NCBI RefSeq assembly: GCF_004145405.1
Contig: NZ_SELQ01000006.1
Coordinates: 169,186-233,185 of the forward strand
Source: Salipiger sp. IMCC34102
GTDB taxonomy: Bacteria > Pseudomonadota > Alphaproteobacteria > Rhodobacterales > Rhodobacteraceae
Reading direction: 5' to 3'
Length of the DNA: 64,000 nucleotides
The stretch's first letter is position 1, and the number at the start of each line of letters is the position of its first letter. The translations under genes were made by a program, and so were the position numbers. A model generated the notes under the pieces. That model searched no databases. It had not been told where the DNA came from and saw nothing but the letters and a program-made list of their open reading frames with translations. Below, piece after piece: positions 36,181 through 44,938 of this stretch.

Positions 36181-36777
36181 TTACTCCGAGGCCGCGGCGT
36201 CGGGCTCCATCGTGTCGGAGCCCATGCCGTCGTGATCCATGTTGTCGCGGTGCATATCGTCGTGATCCATGTCCCCGTGGTCCATCTCGCCGTGGTCCAT
36301 GTTGTCGTGGTCCGCAGTCCCGTTGGCCGCGACGTCCTCGACGTTGAAGACCACCTCGACCGATCCGGCGCGCTCGAAGATCAGCGTGGCTGGCACCTCG
36401 TCGCCGACCTCGAGCGGGGTGTCGTCCAGACCCATGAACATCACGTGATATCCGCCGGGGGACAGGGCCAGCGTCTGGCCGGGCGCGATCTCGATCCCGT
36501 TCTCCTGCTTTTCCATCATCGTCATGCCGTCGTCGCCGGTCGTGACGTTGTGGATCTCGACCCGCGGGAAGTCGGCTTCAACGGCGATCAGGCGATCGGG
36601 CGTGTCACCGGTGTTCTCGATCGTCAGGTAGCCCGCGCTGGTCTGCGCCGTGGCCGGCACGCTGCGGGCGAAGGGATGTGCGATGGAGAGATCGCCTGCG
36701 CTGTAGTCATGCGCGATGGCCGCGAGCGGCAGCAGGGTGGCGGCGAGTCCGGCGTGAAGGCGGATCAGGAAGGTCAT
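36181..36777 (-). CDS. PCu(A)C-family periplasmic copper chaperone with His/Met-rich tail
   Basis: The 198-aa protein has a signal peptide ending AIAHD near residue 23, then the PCu(A)C domain (about 24-140). The copper motif is visible as VEIHN with MTMM some 10 residues on, and GGYHVMFM, i.e. the H-x10-M ... H-x-M arrangement used to bind Cu(I) and load it on cytochrome oxidase. The last 45 residues are a repetitive DHDNMDHGEMDHGDMDHDDM-type tail (about 155-190) rich in His, Met and Asp, an extra metal-binding segment. It lies upstream of the cytochrome c gene on the same strand. Confidence 0.9.
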   Translation of the reverse strand: MTFLIRLHAGLAATLLPLAAIAHDYSAGDLSIAHPFARSVPATAQTSAGYLTIENTGDTPDRLIAVEADFPRVEIHNVTTGDDGMTMMEKQENGIEIAPGQTLALSPGGYHVMFMGLDDTPLEVGDEVPATLIFERAGSVEVVFNVEDVAANGTADHDNMDHGEMDHGDMDHDDMHRDNMDHDGMGSDTMEPDAAASE

Positions 36778-36952
36778 GGATCAAGGTCCCCTTGAGAAGT
36801 TCGGCCCGGAGGTATGCCTGCCGATTGCGGACCACAAGGGACATGTCGACGCGGCGGCGGCCCGGCGCCGCGACGCTTGTGCGATGCACCCCCCTGTCGC
36901 ATAGTTTCCTTCGATGGCCCGCAAAAGGGTCACGCGAAACAGGGAGAGATCG

Positions 36953-37963
36953 ATGAAGACGCTGACGACGTTCGCCACCGCCGTGGCCTTGTCCATCGCT
37001 GGGGCCGCACCGCTTGCCGCACAGGACAACGCCGATTACATCCTCGCGACCGCCTCCACGGGCGGCACCTACTACCCCGTCGGCGTGGCGCTTTCCACGC
37101 TGGTCAAGGTCAAGCTGCAGCCCGACATGGGCATCGGCATGTCGGCCATCAGTTCCGCCGGATCGGGTGAGAACGTCCGCCTGCTGCGCGAGGACGAAGC
37201 GCAGTTCGCAATCATGCAGGGTCTTTACGGCTATTACGCGGCCTCGGGCACCGGTCCGCTGGAAGAGGTCGGCCCGCAGGAGAACATGCGTTCGGTGTCT
37301 ATGCTGTGGCAGAACGTGGAGCACTTTGTCGTCTCCTCCGACGCGGCCGCAACCGGCACGATGGAGGATTTCGTGAACCTCGCGGGCTCCGCCGTTGCGC
37401 TGGGCTCGCAGAACTCCGGCACATTGGGGTCGAACACCGCGCTGCTGGAGGGTCTGGGTGTCAGCGTCGACGACTACGAGCTGGTCTACGGCGGCTACGG
37501 GCCGAGTGCGGAGGCCTTGCAGAACGGCCAGGTCAGCGGCGTCGGCATCCCGGCGGGCGTGCCCGTGGGTGCGATCAGCCAGCTCTTCGCCTCGGCGGGC
37601 GACGACGTCACGCTGCTCGACTTCACGCCGGAACAGCAGACCGCGGCCGACGGCGGGCGCGAGCTCTGGACGGAGTTCACGATCCCCGCCAACACCTACA
37701 GCGGTCAGACCGAGGACGTGACGACCGTGGCCCAGCCGAACTTCCTGGCCGTCAGCGCCGACGTGTCCGAGGAAGACGTCTACCAGATCACCAAGACCAT
37801 CTATGAAAACCTGCCCTTCCTGCAGGCGATCCACCCCGCGACGAACGCCATGAACCTCGACGCCGCCATCGCGGGCCTGCCGCTGCCGCTGCATCCCGGT
37901 GCCGTGCGCTACTATCAGGAAGCGGGTGTCGAGATCCCCGGCCGGCTGATGCCCGGTCAGTGA
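36953..37963 (+). CDS. TAXI-family TRAP transporter solute-binding protein
   Basis: The 336-aa periplasmic binding protein has a signal peptide ending PLAAQ near residue 23 and the TAXI motif ATASTGGTYYPVGVALSTLV near residue 30. The SSAGSGENVRLLREDEAQFAIMQG segment is the usual ligand-binding region. A strong AGGGAGA ribosome site precedes the ATG at 36953. TAXI proteins often bind glutamate or other small carboxylates; the ligand here is unknown. The fused TRAP permease follows 34 bp downstream. Confidence 0.91.
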   Translation: MKTLTTFATAVALSIAGAAPLAAQDNADYILATASTGGTYYPVGVALSTLVKVKLQPDMGIGMSAISSAGSGENVRLLREDEAQFAIMQGLYGYYAASGTGPLEEVGPQENMRSVSMLWQNVEHFVVSSDAAATGTMEDFVNLAGSAVALGSQNSGTLGSNTALLEGLGVSVDDYELVYGGYGPSAEALQNGQVSGVGIPAGVPVGAISQLFASAGDDVTLLDFTPEQQTAADGGRELWTEFTIPANTYSGQTEDVTTVAQPNFLAVSADVSEEDVYQITKTIYENLPFLQAIHPATNAMNLDAAIAGLPLPLHPGAVRYYQEAGVEIPGRLMPGQ

Positions 37964-37997
37964 TCCGGTTCCGGGCGGGGCCGGGCCGCCTCGCCCG

Positions 37998-40112
37998 ATG
38001 CATCCAGTGAGCGGGGACATCGCGATGGCCGATGAAGGCGACGACGGCGCGCTGCGCCGGTTTACCGGCATGCGCGGGACGATCCTCGGCGTGATCTGCG
38101 CCATGGTGGCCCTGGGGCACCTCTACGTCGCCCTCGACCCCGTGGTGTCGGAGCTGACGCGCAACGCCTGGCATTTCGGCCTCTTCGGACTCCTGGCGTG
38201 CCTCTATTACCCCCTGCGTCCGGCCACCAGGGACTCCCGGGCAGGCCTGATCGCCGACGCCGTACTCGGCACGGCAATCCTCGTCTCGGCGATCTGGCTC
38301 GCCTCGGCCGAAACCGCGATCTACGCCCGCGGCGTGAAGCTGAGTGCGCTGGACTGGGCCGCGATCGCCGTGGCCGTGGCGGGCGCCATCGAGCTTACGC
38401 GTCGCCTGACCGGCTGGATCATTCCGGCGCTGATCGTGCTGGCGCTGAGCTACGTCGCCTGGTGGGGCCAGTTCGTCGGCGGCGTGTTCCGCTTTCCGGG
38501 GCTGAGCGTGGAGACGGTGGCCTTCCGCTCGATCTATGGCGACGACGCGATGTTCGGGTCGATTGCGCGGATCTCTTCGACCTATGTCTTCTTGTTCATC
38601 ATCTTCGGGGCCTTCCTGCTGCGCTCGGGTGCCGGGGATTTCGTCATCGACCTCGCGCGCGCGGTGGCGGGCAAGATGGTCGGCGGCCCGGGCATCGTGG
38701 CCGTCATCGCCAGCGGGCTGACGGGCACGATCTCGGGCTCCGCGGTAGCCAATACGGCTTCCACCGGCGTCATCACGATCCCCTTGATGAAGAAGGCCGG
38801 CTTCAGTCCCAAGTTCGCGGGCGGGGTCGAAGCCGCCTCCTCCACCGGAGGGCAGTTGATGCCGCCCATCATGGGGGCGGGCGCCTTCGTCATGGCCGCC
38901 TTCACGCAGATCCCCTACGAGCGGATCATCGCCGCCGCCGCCCTGCCCGCGCTGCTGTACTTCCTCTCCGTCGCCTTCTTCGTCCGGATCGAGGCCAAAC
39001 GCGCGGACCTGCCCCCGATGGAGAACACCGGCCAGACTCTCGGCAGCGCCTTCCGTCGCGGCGGAGCGAGCTTCGTGATCCCCATAGCGCTTCTGATCGG
39101 GATGCTGGTGGCGGGATACACACCAACCTACGCCGCCGTCTTCGGCATTCTCGCCGTGATCGCGTCGAGCTGGCTCACGGCCAATCCGATGGGGCCACGG
39201 GCGGTCTTCGAAGCGCTCGCAATGGGCACGCGCAACATGATCCTGACGGCGGTCCTGCTTTGCGCCGTGGGGCTGATCGTGAACGTGATCGCCACGGCCG
39301 GGATCGGCAACACCTTCAGCCTGATGATCGCCGATTGGGCGGGCGGCAATATCCTGGTCGCCATCGTGCTGATCGGCCTGGCGAGCCTGATCCTGGGCAT
39401 GGGCCTGCCGGTCACGGCCGCCTACATCGTTCTGGCCACGCTCTCCGCCCCGGCGCTGGCGGGGATGATCGCGGACCGCTTCGTGATCGACGCGCTGGTG
39501 GCGGGCAACCTGCCGGAGACCGCCCGCGCCGTCCTCATGCTGGGGGCGCCCCAGGCGATGGAAGCAATCATGGCCCCCATGGCCCGTGGAGAGGCCACGG
39601 CCCTGATCAACGGGTTGCCTCTGGAGGTCGCCTCCCCCCTGCGCGATCTGGTCGTCAGCCCGGCGGCGGCGACGGCGGCGCTGCTCTCGGCGCACATGAT
39701 CGTCTTCTGGCTGAGCCAGGACAGCAACGTGACACCCCCCGTGGCCCTCGCGGCCTTCACCGCCGCCGCCATCGCGCGGGCCCCTGCCATGGCGACGGGT
39801 GTCGCGAGCTGGAAACTGGCCAAGGGCCTTTACATCGTGCCGGTGCTCTTTGCCTATACGCCCTTGCTGAGCGGGGACTGGGGGGAAGTGCTGACGGTCT
39901 TCGGCTTTGCGACCGTTGGTGTCTACGCGCTGGCGGCGGGCCTGCAGGGCTGCATGGAAGCGCGGCTGAGGCTGCCCTTGCGGGCCGTCGCTCTGGCCGC
40001 GGGACTGGCGTGCCTCTGGCCCGGCCACCTGGTGATCAATGTCGTGGGCGTCGTCGCTACCCTTGCGCTGCTGGCGGTTAGCCGCCGAAGCGCAGCGCCG
40101 GTCCGCGCCTGA
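37998..40112 (+). CDS. TRAP transporter fused permease subunit (TAXI-type)
   Basis: This 704-aa inner-membrane permease joins the small (DctQ-like) and large (DctM-like) membrane subunits in one chain, as is usual for TAXI-TRAP systems. Many hydrophobic helices are visible. The DctM signatures GTISGSAVANTASTGVITIPLMKK (residue 240 on) and SSTGGQLMPPIMGAGAFVMAAF follow, with GLASLILGMGLPVTAAYIVLA near residue 455. The start is ATG 37998 or the internal ATG at 38025. It pairs with the binding protein just upstream and uses an ion gradient. Confidence 0.92.
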   Translation: MHPVSGDIAMADEGDDGALRRFTGMRGTILGVICAMVALGHLYVALDPVVSELTRNAWHFGLFGLLACLYYPLRPATRDSRAGLIADAVLGTAILVSAIWLASAETAIYARGVKLSALDWAAIAVAVAGAIELTRRLTGWIIPALIVLALSYVAWWGQFVGGVFRFPGLSVETVAFRSIYGDDAMFGSIARISSTYVFLFIIFGAFLLRSGAGDFVIDLARAVAGKMVGGPGIVAVIASGLTGTISGSAVANTASTGVITIPLMKKAGFSPKFAGGVEAASSTGGQLMPPIMGAGAFVMAAFTQIPYERIIAAAALPALLYFLSVAFFVRIEAKRADLPPMENTGQTLGSAFRRGGASFVIPIALLIGMLVAGYTPTYAAVFGILAVIASSWLTANPMGPRAVFEALAMGTRNMILTAVLLCAVGLIVNVIATAGIGNTFSLMIADWAGGNILVAIVLIGLASLILGMGLPVTAAYIVLATLSAPALAGMIADRFVIDALVAGNLPETARAVLMLGAPQAMEAIMAPMARGEATALINGLPLEVASPLRDLVVSPAAATAALLSAHMIVFWLSQDSNVTPPVALAAFTAAAIARAPAMATGVASWKLAKGLYIVPVLFAYTPLLSGDWGEVLTVFGFATVGVYALAAGLQGCMEARLRLPLRAVALAAGLACLWPGHLVINVVGVVATLALLAVSRRSAAPVRA

Positions 40113-40177
40113 CCCCTTCCCTTTTCTGCGGTGCAGCATACCTTCCAGTGGCGGATCCCCCGCCAAGGTCCTGCCTC

Positions 40178-40492
40178 ATGCCGCGCGCCGTCACCCCCTT
40201 CGATCTGATCGAGCTGAATATGGAGGTCGGCTTGATGCTGACCGAGGCGCAGATGGTCATCGCCATGCGCATGATGGGCATGGGCGGCCTGTGGTCCGTC
40301 ACCAAGTCCGAAAATGCGCGCATGGTCTCCGAAAAGGCCGAGGCACTGACCCGCTCCGCGCAGGCCGCTGGCTTGGCCGCGATGAGCGGTCAACGTCCCG
40401 ATCAGATCATGCAGGCCGCCGTGAAGCCGCTTCGGGCCAAGACCCGCGCCAACGCGCATCGCCTGGGGCGACGCGGCTTCAAACTGCGCTGA
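40178..40492 (+). CDS. small conserved-looking protein, unknown function
   Basis: The 104-aa protein begins with a Leu/Met-rich helix (MEVGLMLTEAQMVIAMRMMGMGGLW, about residues 15-38) followed by an amphipathic Ala/Lys/Arg helix and a basic tail (RRGFKLR). Similar small Met-rich helical proteins occur in Rhodobacterales and are sometimes labelled antifreeze protein, which is not a real functional assignment. It may bind membrane or DNA through its basic end. It sits between the TRAP permease and the peptidase/ligase cluster. Confidence 0.6.
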   Translation: MPRAVTPFDLIELNMEVGLMLTEAQMVIAMRMMGMGGLWSVTKSENARMVSEKAEALTRSAQAAGLAAMSGQRPDQIMQAAVKPLRAKTRANAHRLGRRGFKLR

Positions 40493-40613
40493 GCCCTTCG
40501 CATGGCGGGACGCGGGGTTGCGGCATCGTCGGTGGTGCTGCACCGCGGCGGGCGTCATAGATAGGTCAGGGAGGATGACAGATTACGGTGCGATGCACCG
40601 GGAAAGGACTCTC

Positions 40614-40841
40614 ATGACCGCCACGACCTTCATGACACCGACGTTGAAGACCCGCACGACCGACGCGCTGATGCGTGCGCTGCATGGACTTGCCGCCGCG
40701 ATGGAAACCTACGCGGACAGCCACGACCGCAGCGCCCAGATCGAGGCGTTGCAGGATAAGTCGGACGCCGAGCTTGCCCGCATGGGCCTGTCCCGCGACC
40801 GGATCGTGCACCACGTGTTCCGCGACATTCTTTACATCTGA
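40614..40841 (+). CDS. DUF1127-like small protein
   Basis: The 75-aa protein has a C-terminal helix-turn-helix-like segment with the pattern LQDKSDAELARMGLSRDRIVHHVFRD, typical of the DUF1127 family. In alphaproteobacteria small DUF1127 proteins act in RNA turnover or small-RNA control, for example in phosphate and stress responses; that is known for some members only. A GGAAAGGA ribosome site 8 bp before the ATG at 40614 supports the call. It precedes the transglutaminase gene by 66 bp. Confidence 0.72.
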   Translation: MTATTFMTPTLKTRTTDALMRALHGLAAAMETYADSHDRSAQIEALQDKSDAELARMGLSRDRIVHHVFRDILYI

Positions 40842-40907
40842 CGCTTGCCGCCTGCCGGGATCGAGGTAAGTCCTGAACGACTTCCCCGACCCAGGACAGG
40901 ACCCGCC

Positions 40908-41693
40908 GTGGATTGCCACATTCGCGTTCAGCTGACTTACGATGTCCCGCAGCGCACGACCGTGCTCTTGCAGATCCGCGCCATGACCGACCCCCACCAG
41001 GTCGTCACCGAAGAGCTTTTCGATGTGCCCGATCACGTCACCTGGCGTGACATCGCGGGCGAAGAAGGCATCGGCAGCCGCATCTGGATGGACGTCGAGG
41101 ATCGGCTGGACCTGACCTACGAGGCGCGTGTCGCGGTCGAACGGACCGGCGCCGACATCGCCTCCCTGCCGCGCACCCCGAACTTTCAGCTCAACGCCGA
41201 GGACGTCAAGTACCTGATGGCCTCGCGCTATTGCCGCGCCTCGGGCTTCGAGGACTTCCTCGACGACTTCGCGCATCTCGACGGGGGCGCCAAGGTCAAG
41301 GCGATGTCCGACTGGATCACCGCGAACCTGACCTACGACAACGGCGCCAGCAATTCGGAGACGACGGCGCAGGACACGTTCGACAGCCGTCGCGGGGTCT
41401 GCCGCGACTACGCCCATCTGCTGATCGCCCTGTGCCGCTGCAGCGCCATTCCCGCGCGGATCGTCTCGGTCTATTCGCCCGAGGTGACGCCACCCGACTT
41501 TCACGCCGTGGCCGAGGTCTACCTCGATGGCGGCTGGCACCTCGTCGATCCGTCGGGCATGTCCACCCCCGACCGGATGGTCGTCTGCGGCGTCGGGCGC
41601 GATGCGGCTGACGTTTCGTTCCTGACCGGGTTCGGCGCGCTCAAATTTGTCGCACAATCGGTCTCGGTCACGCCGGCGGCTAAAAAGGATTGA
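40908..41693 (+). CDS. transglutaminase-like cysteine peptidase (first copy)
   Basis: The 261-aa protein has an N-terminal beta-rich domain (about 1-120) and a transglutaminase-like catalytic domain. The triad is visible as Cys in RRGVCRDYAHL near residue 164, His in DFHAVAEVYL near residue 199, and Asp in HLVDPSG. The start is GTG at 40908, since the family begins at the VDCHIRVQLTYDV stretch. It lies 31 bp before the ATP-grasp gene and appears to be the first gene of a five-gene cluster ending in the Anbu peptidase. It differs in sequence from the second copy at 44105. Confidence 0.86.
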   Translation: MDCHIRVQLTYDVPQRTTVLLQIRAMTDPHQVVTEELFDVPDHVTWRDIAGEEGIGSRIWMDVEDRLDLTYEARVAVERTGADIASLPRTPNFQLNAEDVKYLMASRYCRASGFEDFLDDFAHLDGGAKVKAMSDWITANLTYDNGASNSETTAQDTFDSRRGVCRDYAHLLIALCRCSAIPARIVSVYSPEVTPPDFHAVAEVYLDGGWHLVDPSGMSTPDRMVVCGVGRDAADVSFLTGFGALKFVAQSVSVTPAAKKD

Positions 41694-41724
41694 GTGCCTC
41701 AAAAGACGCGCTAAGGTCACTGAA

Positions 41725-43152
41725 ATGAATAATTCTTCAAAGTTCTACGACGAGATGGTCGACCCGGCCTCCGGCGTGCGCCCGCCTTATGCCGCCTACC
41801 GCGAATGGTTCGACCGTCAGGATCCCGCGCGGCTGGAATCGAAATCGGCGGAAGCCGAGGCGTTCTTTCGCCGCACCGGCATCACCTTCAACGTCTACGG
41901 TGAAAGCGCCGCGCAGGAGCGGCTCATTCCCTTCGACCTCGTTCCGCGCGTGCTCTCCGCACGCCAGTGGCAAAAGCTGTCCAAGGGAATCGACCAGCGG
42001 GTGCGGGCGATCAACGCCTTCCTGCACGACATCTATCACCGGCAGGAAATCCTGCGCGCAGGCCGCATTCCGCAGGGGCTGATCGCCAACAACGACGCCT
42101 TTCTGCCGCAGATGATGGGCTTCTCGCCCCCGGGTGACGTCTACACCCATATCGTCGGCACCGATATCGTCCGCACCGGAGAGGATGACTTCTTCGTGCT
42201 CGAGGACAATGCCCGCACGCCCTCGGGCGTCAGCTACATGCTCGAGAACCGCGAGACGATGCTGCAGATGTTCCCCGAGATCTTCAGCCGCATCAAGGTG
42301 CAGCCGGTCAGCGACTACCCCAAGTCCCTGCGCCGCAGCCTTGCGGCCTGCGCACCTTCGGGATGCCGGGGCAAGCCCACCGTGGCCGTGCTGACACCGG
42401 GGATCTACAACTCGGCCTATTTCGAGCACAGCTTCCTCGCCGACCAGATGGGTGCGGAACTGGTCGAGGGTCATGACCTGAAGGTCATGGACGGGCATAT
42501 CGCCATGCGCACGACCGAAGGCTACCGTCGGATCGACGTGCTCTATCGCCGGGTCGACGACGAGTACCTCGACCCCCTGACGTTCAACCCGTCCTCCATG
42601 CTGGGCGTGCCGGGGATCATGGACGTCTACCGCGCGGGCAACATCACCATCGCCAACGCGCCGGGCACCGGGGTGGCCGACGACAAGGCGATCTACAGCT
42701 ACATGCCCGACATCGTGGAATTTTACACTGGCGAAGCCGCGATCCTCAAGAACGTCGAGACCTGGCGCTGCTCCGAGCCCGAGAGCCTGTCCTACGTGCT
42801 CGACAACCTTTCCGAACTGGTCGTGAAGGAGGTCCACGGATCGGGCGGCTACGGCATGCTCGTGGGCCCAGCTGCCAGCAAGCAGGAACTGGCGGATTTC
42901 GCCGACAAGCTGCGCGCGCGCCCCAACAACTACATCGCGCAGCCCACCCTGTCGCTGTCCACCGTGCCGATCTTCGTGGATCAGGGGCTGGCCCCGCGGC
43001 ACGTCGATCTGCGCCCCTTCGCGCTGGTCAGCCCGCGCGGCGTGGACATCACGCCGGGGGGGCTGACGCGGGTCGCGCTGAAGGAAGGCAGCCTCGTGGT
43101 GAATTCCAGCCAGGGCGGCGGCACCAAGGACACCTGGGTGCTGGAGGACTGA
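41725..43152 (+). CDS. circularly permuted ATP-grasp protein
   Basis: The 475-aa protein belongs to the circularly permuted ATP-grasp (COG2308) family, predicted to form amide/peptide bonds using ATP. Conserved segments seen are RAINAFLHDIYHRQEIL near residue 95, the DFFVLEDNARTPSGVSYMLENR segment near residue 155, LVVKEVHGSGGYGMLVG near residue 370 and the C-terminal LTRVALKEGSLVVNSSQGGGTKDTW. The gene starts with ATG 31 bp after the transglutaminase and ends one base before the alpha-E gene. Its substrate is unknown. Confidence 0.9.
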   Translation: MNNSSKFYDEMVDPASGVRPPYAAYREWFDRQDPARLESKSAEAEAFFRRTGITFNVYGESAAQERLIPFDLVPRVLSARQWQKLSKGIDQRVRAINAFLHDIYHRQEILRAGRIPQGLIANNDAFLPQMMGFSPPGDVYTHIVGTDIVRTGEDDFFVLEDNARTPSGVSYMLENRETMLQMFPEIFSRIKVQPVSDYPKSLRRSLAACAPSGCRGKPTVAVLTPGIYNSAYFEHSFLADQMGAELVEGHDLKVMDGHIAMRTTEGYRRIDVLYRRVDDEYLDPLTFNPSSMLGVPGIMDVYRAGNITIANAPGTGVADDKAIYSYMPDIVEFYTGEAAILKNVETWRCSEPESLSYVLDNLSELVVKEVHGSGGYGMLVGPAASKQELADFADKLRARPNNYIAQPTLSLSTVPIFVDQGLAPRHVDLRPFALVSPRGVDITPGGLTRVALKEGSLVVNSSQGGGTKDTWVLED

Positions 43153-43153
43153 T

Positions 43154-44095
43154 ATGCTTGGAAAGACCGCTGGCGGACTCTACTGGATGTTCCGCAATCT
43201 CGAACGCGCCGAAAACACCGCCCGCCTGATCGAGGCCGGGTTCCGGATCGCGCTGACCCGCAGCCAGGGCAAGTCGAACGAATGGAAATCCGTCGCGACC
43301 ACCGCGGGGGCCGCGCAGAACTTCAGCCGCAAGTACGACGGTTTCGAAGCCGCCGACGTGATCGACTTCCTGCTGCGCGACAGCGACAACCCCTCCTCGG
43401 TGCTCTCGGTCGTGAAATCGGCGCGCGACAACGCCCGCACCGTGCGCACGGCGTTGACCACCGAAGTCTGGACAGCCGTCAACGACAACTGGATGTCCCT
43501 CAAGGACCTTCTGGCGGAACCGATCGTCGACACCGAACTGCCCGCGATGATCGACACGATCCGTCAGCAGTCGGCGCTGGTGCGCGGTGCGCTGCACGGC
43601 ACGATGCTGCGCAACGACATCTACGACTTCGCCCGGCTCGGCACCTTCATCGAACGCGCCGACAACACCGCGCGGATCATCGACGTGAAATACTACACGC
43701 TGCTGCCGTCCTCCAGTTTCGTGGGCTCGTCCCTCGACAACGTGCAGTGGGAGACGATCCTGCGCTCGGTCAGCGCGCACCGCGCCTTCCGCTGGCTGGA
43801 CGAGGACGACATGACCGCAAGCTCGGTCGCGAAGTTCCTGATCCTCGATTCCCGCCTGCCGCGCAGCCTGCTGTTCTCGCTCCAGCAGACCTGCGAGAAC
43901 CTGGGCTACCTGGAACGCGAATACGGCGTGCGGCACAAGAGCCATGACCACGCCGACCAGATGCTCCAAAACCTGCGCGGGCGCGAGATCTCCTCGATCT
44001 TCGAGGAGGGCCTGCACCAGTTCATTACCGGGTTCATCCGGGACAACAACGCGCTGGGTCGCCTGATCGAACAGGACTACCAGTTCACCGGATAG
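43154..44095 (+). CDS. alpha-E domain protein
   Basis: The 313-aa, mostly helical, protein belongs to the alpha-E family (COG2307), which always occurs next to the permuted ATP-grasp gene. The N-terminal LGKTAGGLYWMFRNLERAENTARLIEAGFR pattern and the repeated ERADNTARIID segment near residue 175 are diagnostic. No catalytic motif is known for the family; a partner or scaffold for the ligase is likely by co-occurrence. It starts 1 bp after the ATP-grasp gene and ends 9 bp before the second transglutaminase. Confidence 0.9.
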   Translation: MLGKTAGGLYWMFRNLERAENTARLIEAGFRIALTRSQGKSNEWKSVATTAGAAQNFSRKYDGFEAADVIDFLLRDSDNPSSVLSVVKSARDNARTVRTALTTEVWTAVNDNWMSLKDLLAEPIVDTELPAMIDTIRQQSALVRGALHGTMLRNDIYDFARLGTFIERADNTARIIDVKYYTLLPSSSFVGSSLDNVQWETILRSVSAHRAFRWLDEDDMTASSVAKFLILDSRLPRSLLFSLQQTCENLGYLEREYGVRHKSHDHADQMLQNLRGREISSIFEEGLHQFITGFIRDNNALGRLIEQDYQFTG

Positions 44096-44104
44096 GACCG
44101 CGCC

Positions 44105-44899
44105 ATGGATCTGACGATCAAGCACACGACCGAATACACCTACGACCAGCCTGTCTCCTACGCGCTGCAACGGCTGCACCTGCGTCCGATCGACAACCGG
44201 ATGCAGCGGGTCAAGACCTGGGAGGTCAGCGTCGAAGGCGGCACGGTGGAACTGACCTACGACGATCATCACGGCAACCGGACGGACCTCGTGCTGGTGG
44301 ATCGCGGCACGACGGTGCTGTCGGTGACCGCGCGCGGAGAGGTCGAGACGGCCGACACCGCCGGCGTCCTGGGCCCGGTCTACGGGGTGGCCCCGCTCTG
44401 GCATTTTCGCCACCAGACGCCGATGACCGAACCGGACGAGCGGATCAGGATGCTGGCCCGCGACATCGAGGGCGACCATTCCGTCGCCGCCCTGCATGCA
44501 CTCAGCGCCGAGATCCTGAGTGCGGTCCCCTACAAGGCCGGCATCACCTATTCCGACACCACCGCGGCCCAGGCGCTCGAAGGTGCGGCCGGGGTCTGCC
44601 AGGACCATGCGCATATCATGCTGTCGGCCGCCCGGCTGAACGGCCTGCCGGCGCGCTACGTGTCGGGCTATCTCAAGCTCAACGAAAGCGAGGACCAGAC
44701 CGCCAGCCACGCCTGGGCGGAAGTACATCTGCCGGACCTCGGCTGGGTGGGCTTCGATGTCAGCAACCGGATCAGCCCCGACGACCGCTACGTCCGGCTG
44801 GCCGTGGGTCTGGACGCACGCGACTGTGCGCCGGTGCGGGGGATCAGGCGCGGTGCCGGTGTCGAATCGCTCGTTGTATCGGTACAGGTCCAGCAGTAA
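44105..44899 (+). CDS. transglutaminase-like protein (second copy)
   Basis: The 264-aa protein has an N-terminal beta-sandwich domain (bacterial transglutaminase-like N-terminal, with TTEYTYDQPVSYALQRLHLRP) and a C-terminal transglutaminase fold. The catalytic Cys is in GVCQDHAHI near residue 168, His in ASHAWAEVHLP near residue 203, and Asp in GFDVSNR. This is the copy that normally accompanies ATP-grasp and alpha-E genes. It lies 9 bp after alpha-E and 39 bp before the Anbu peptidase. Confidence 0.9.
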   Translation: MDLTIKHTTEYTYDQPVSYALQRLHLRPIDNRMQRVKTWEVSVEGGTVELTYDDHHGNRTDLVLVDRGTTVLSVTARGEVETADTAGVLGPVYGVAPLWHFRHQTPMTEPDERIRMLARDIEGDHSVAALHALSAEILSAVPYKAGITYSDTTAAQALEGAAGVCQDHAHIMLSAARLNGLPARYVSGYLKLNESEDQTASHAWAEVHLPDLGWVGFDVSNRISPDDRYVRLAVGLDARDCAPVRGIRRGAGVESLVVSVQVQQ

Positions 44900-44938
44900 G
44901 CCTGACACCCAAGAGCTACCTTACGGAACCCAATTCCC

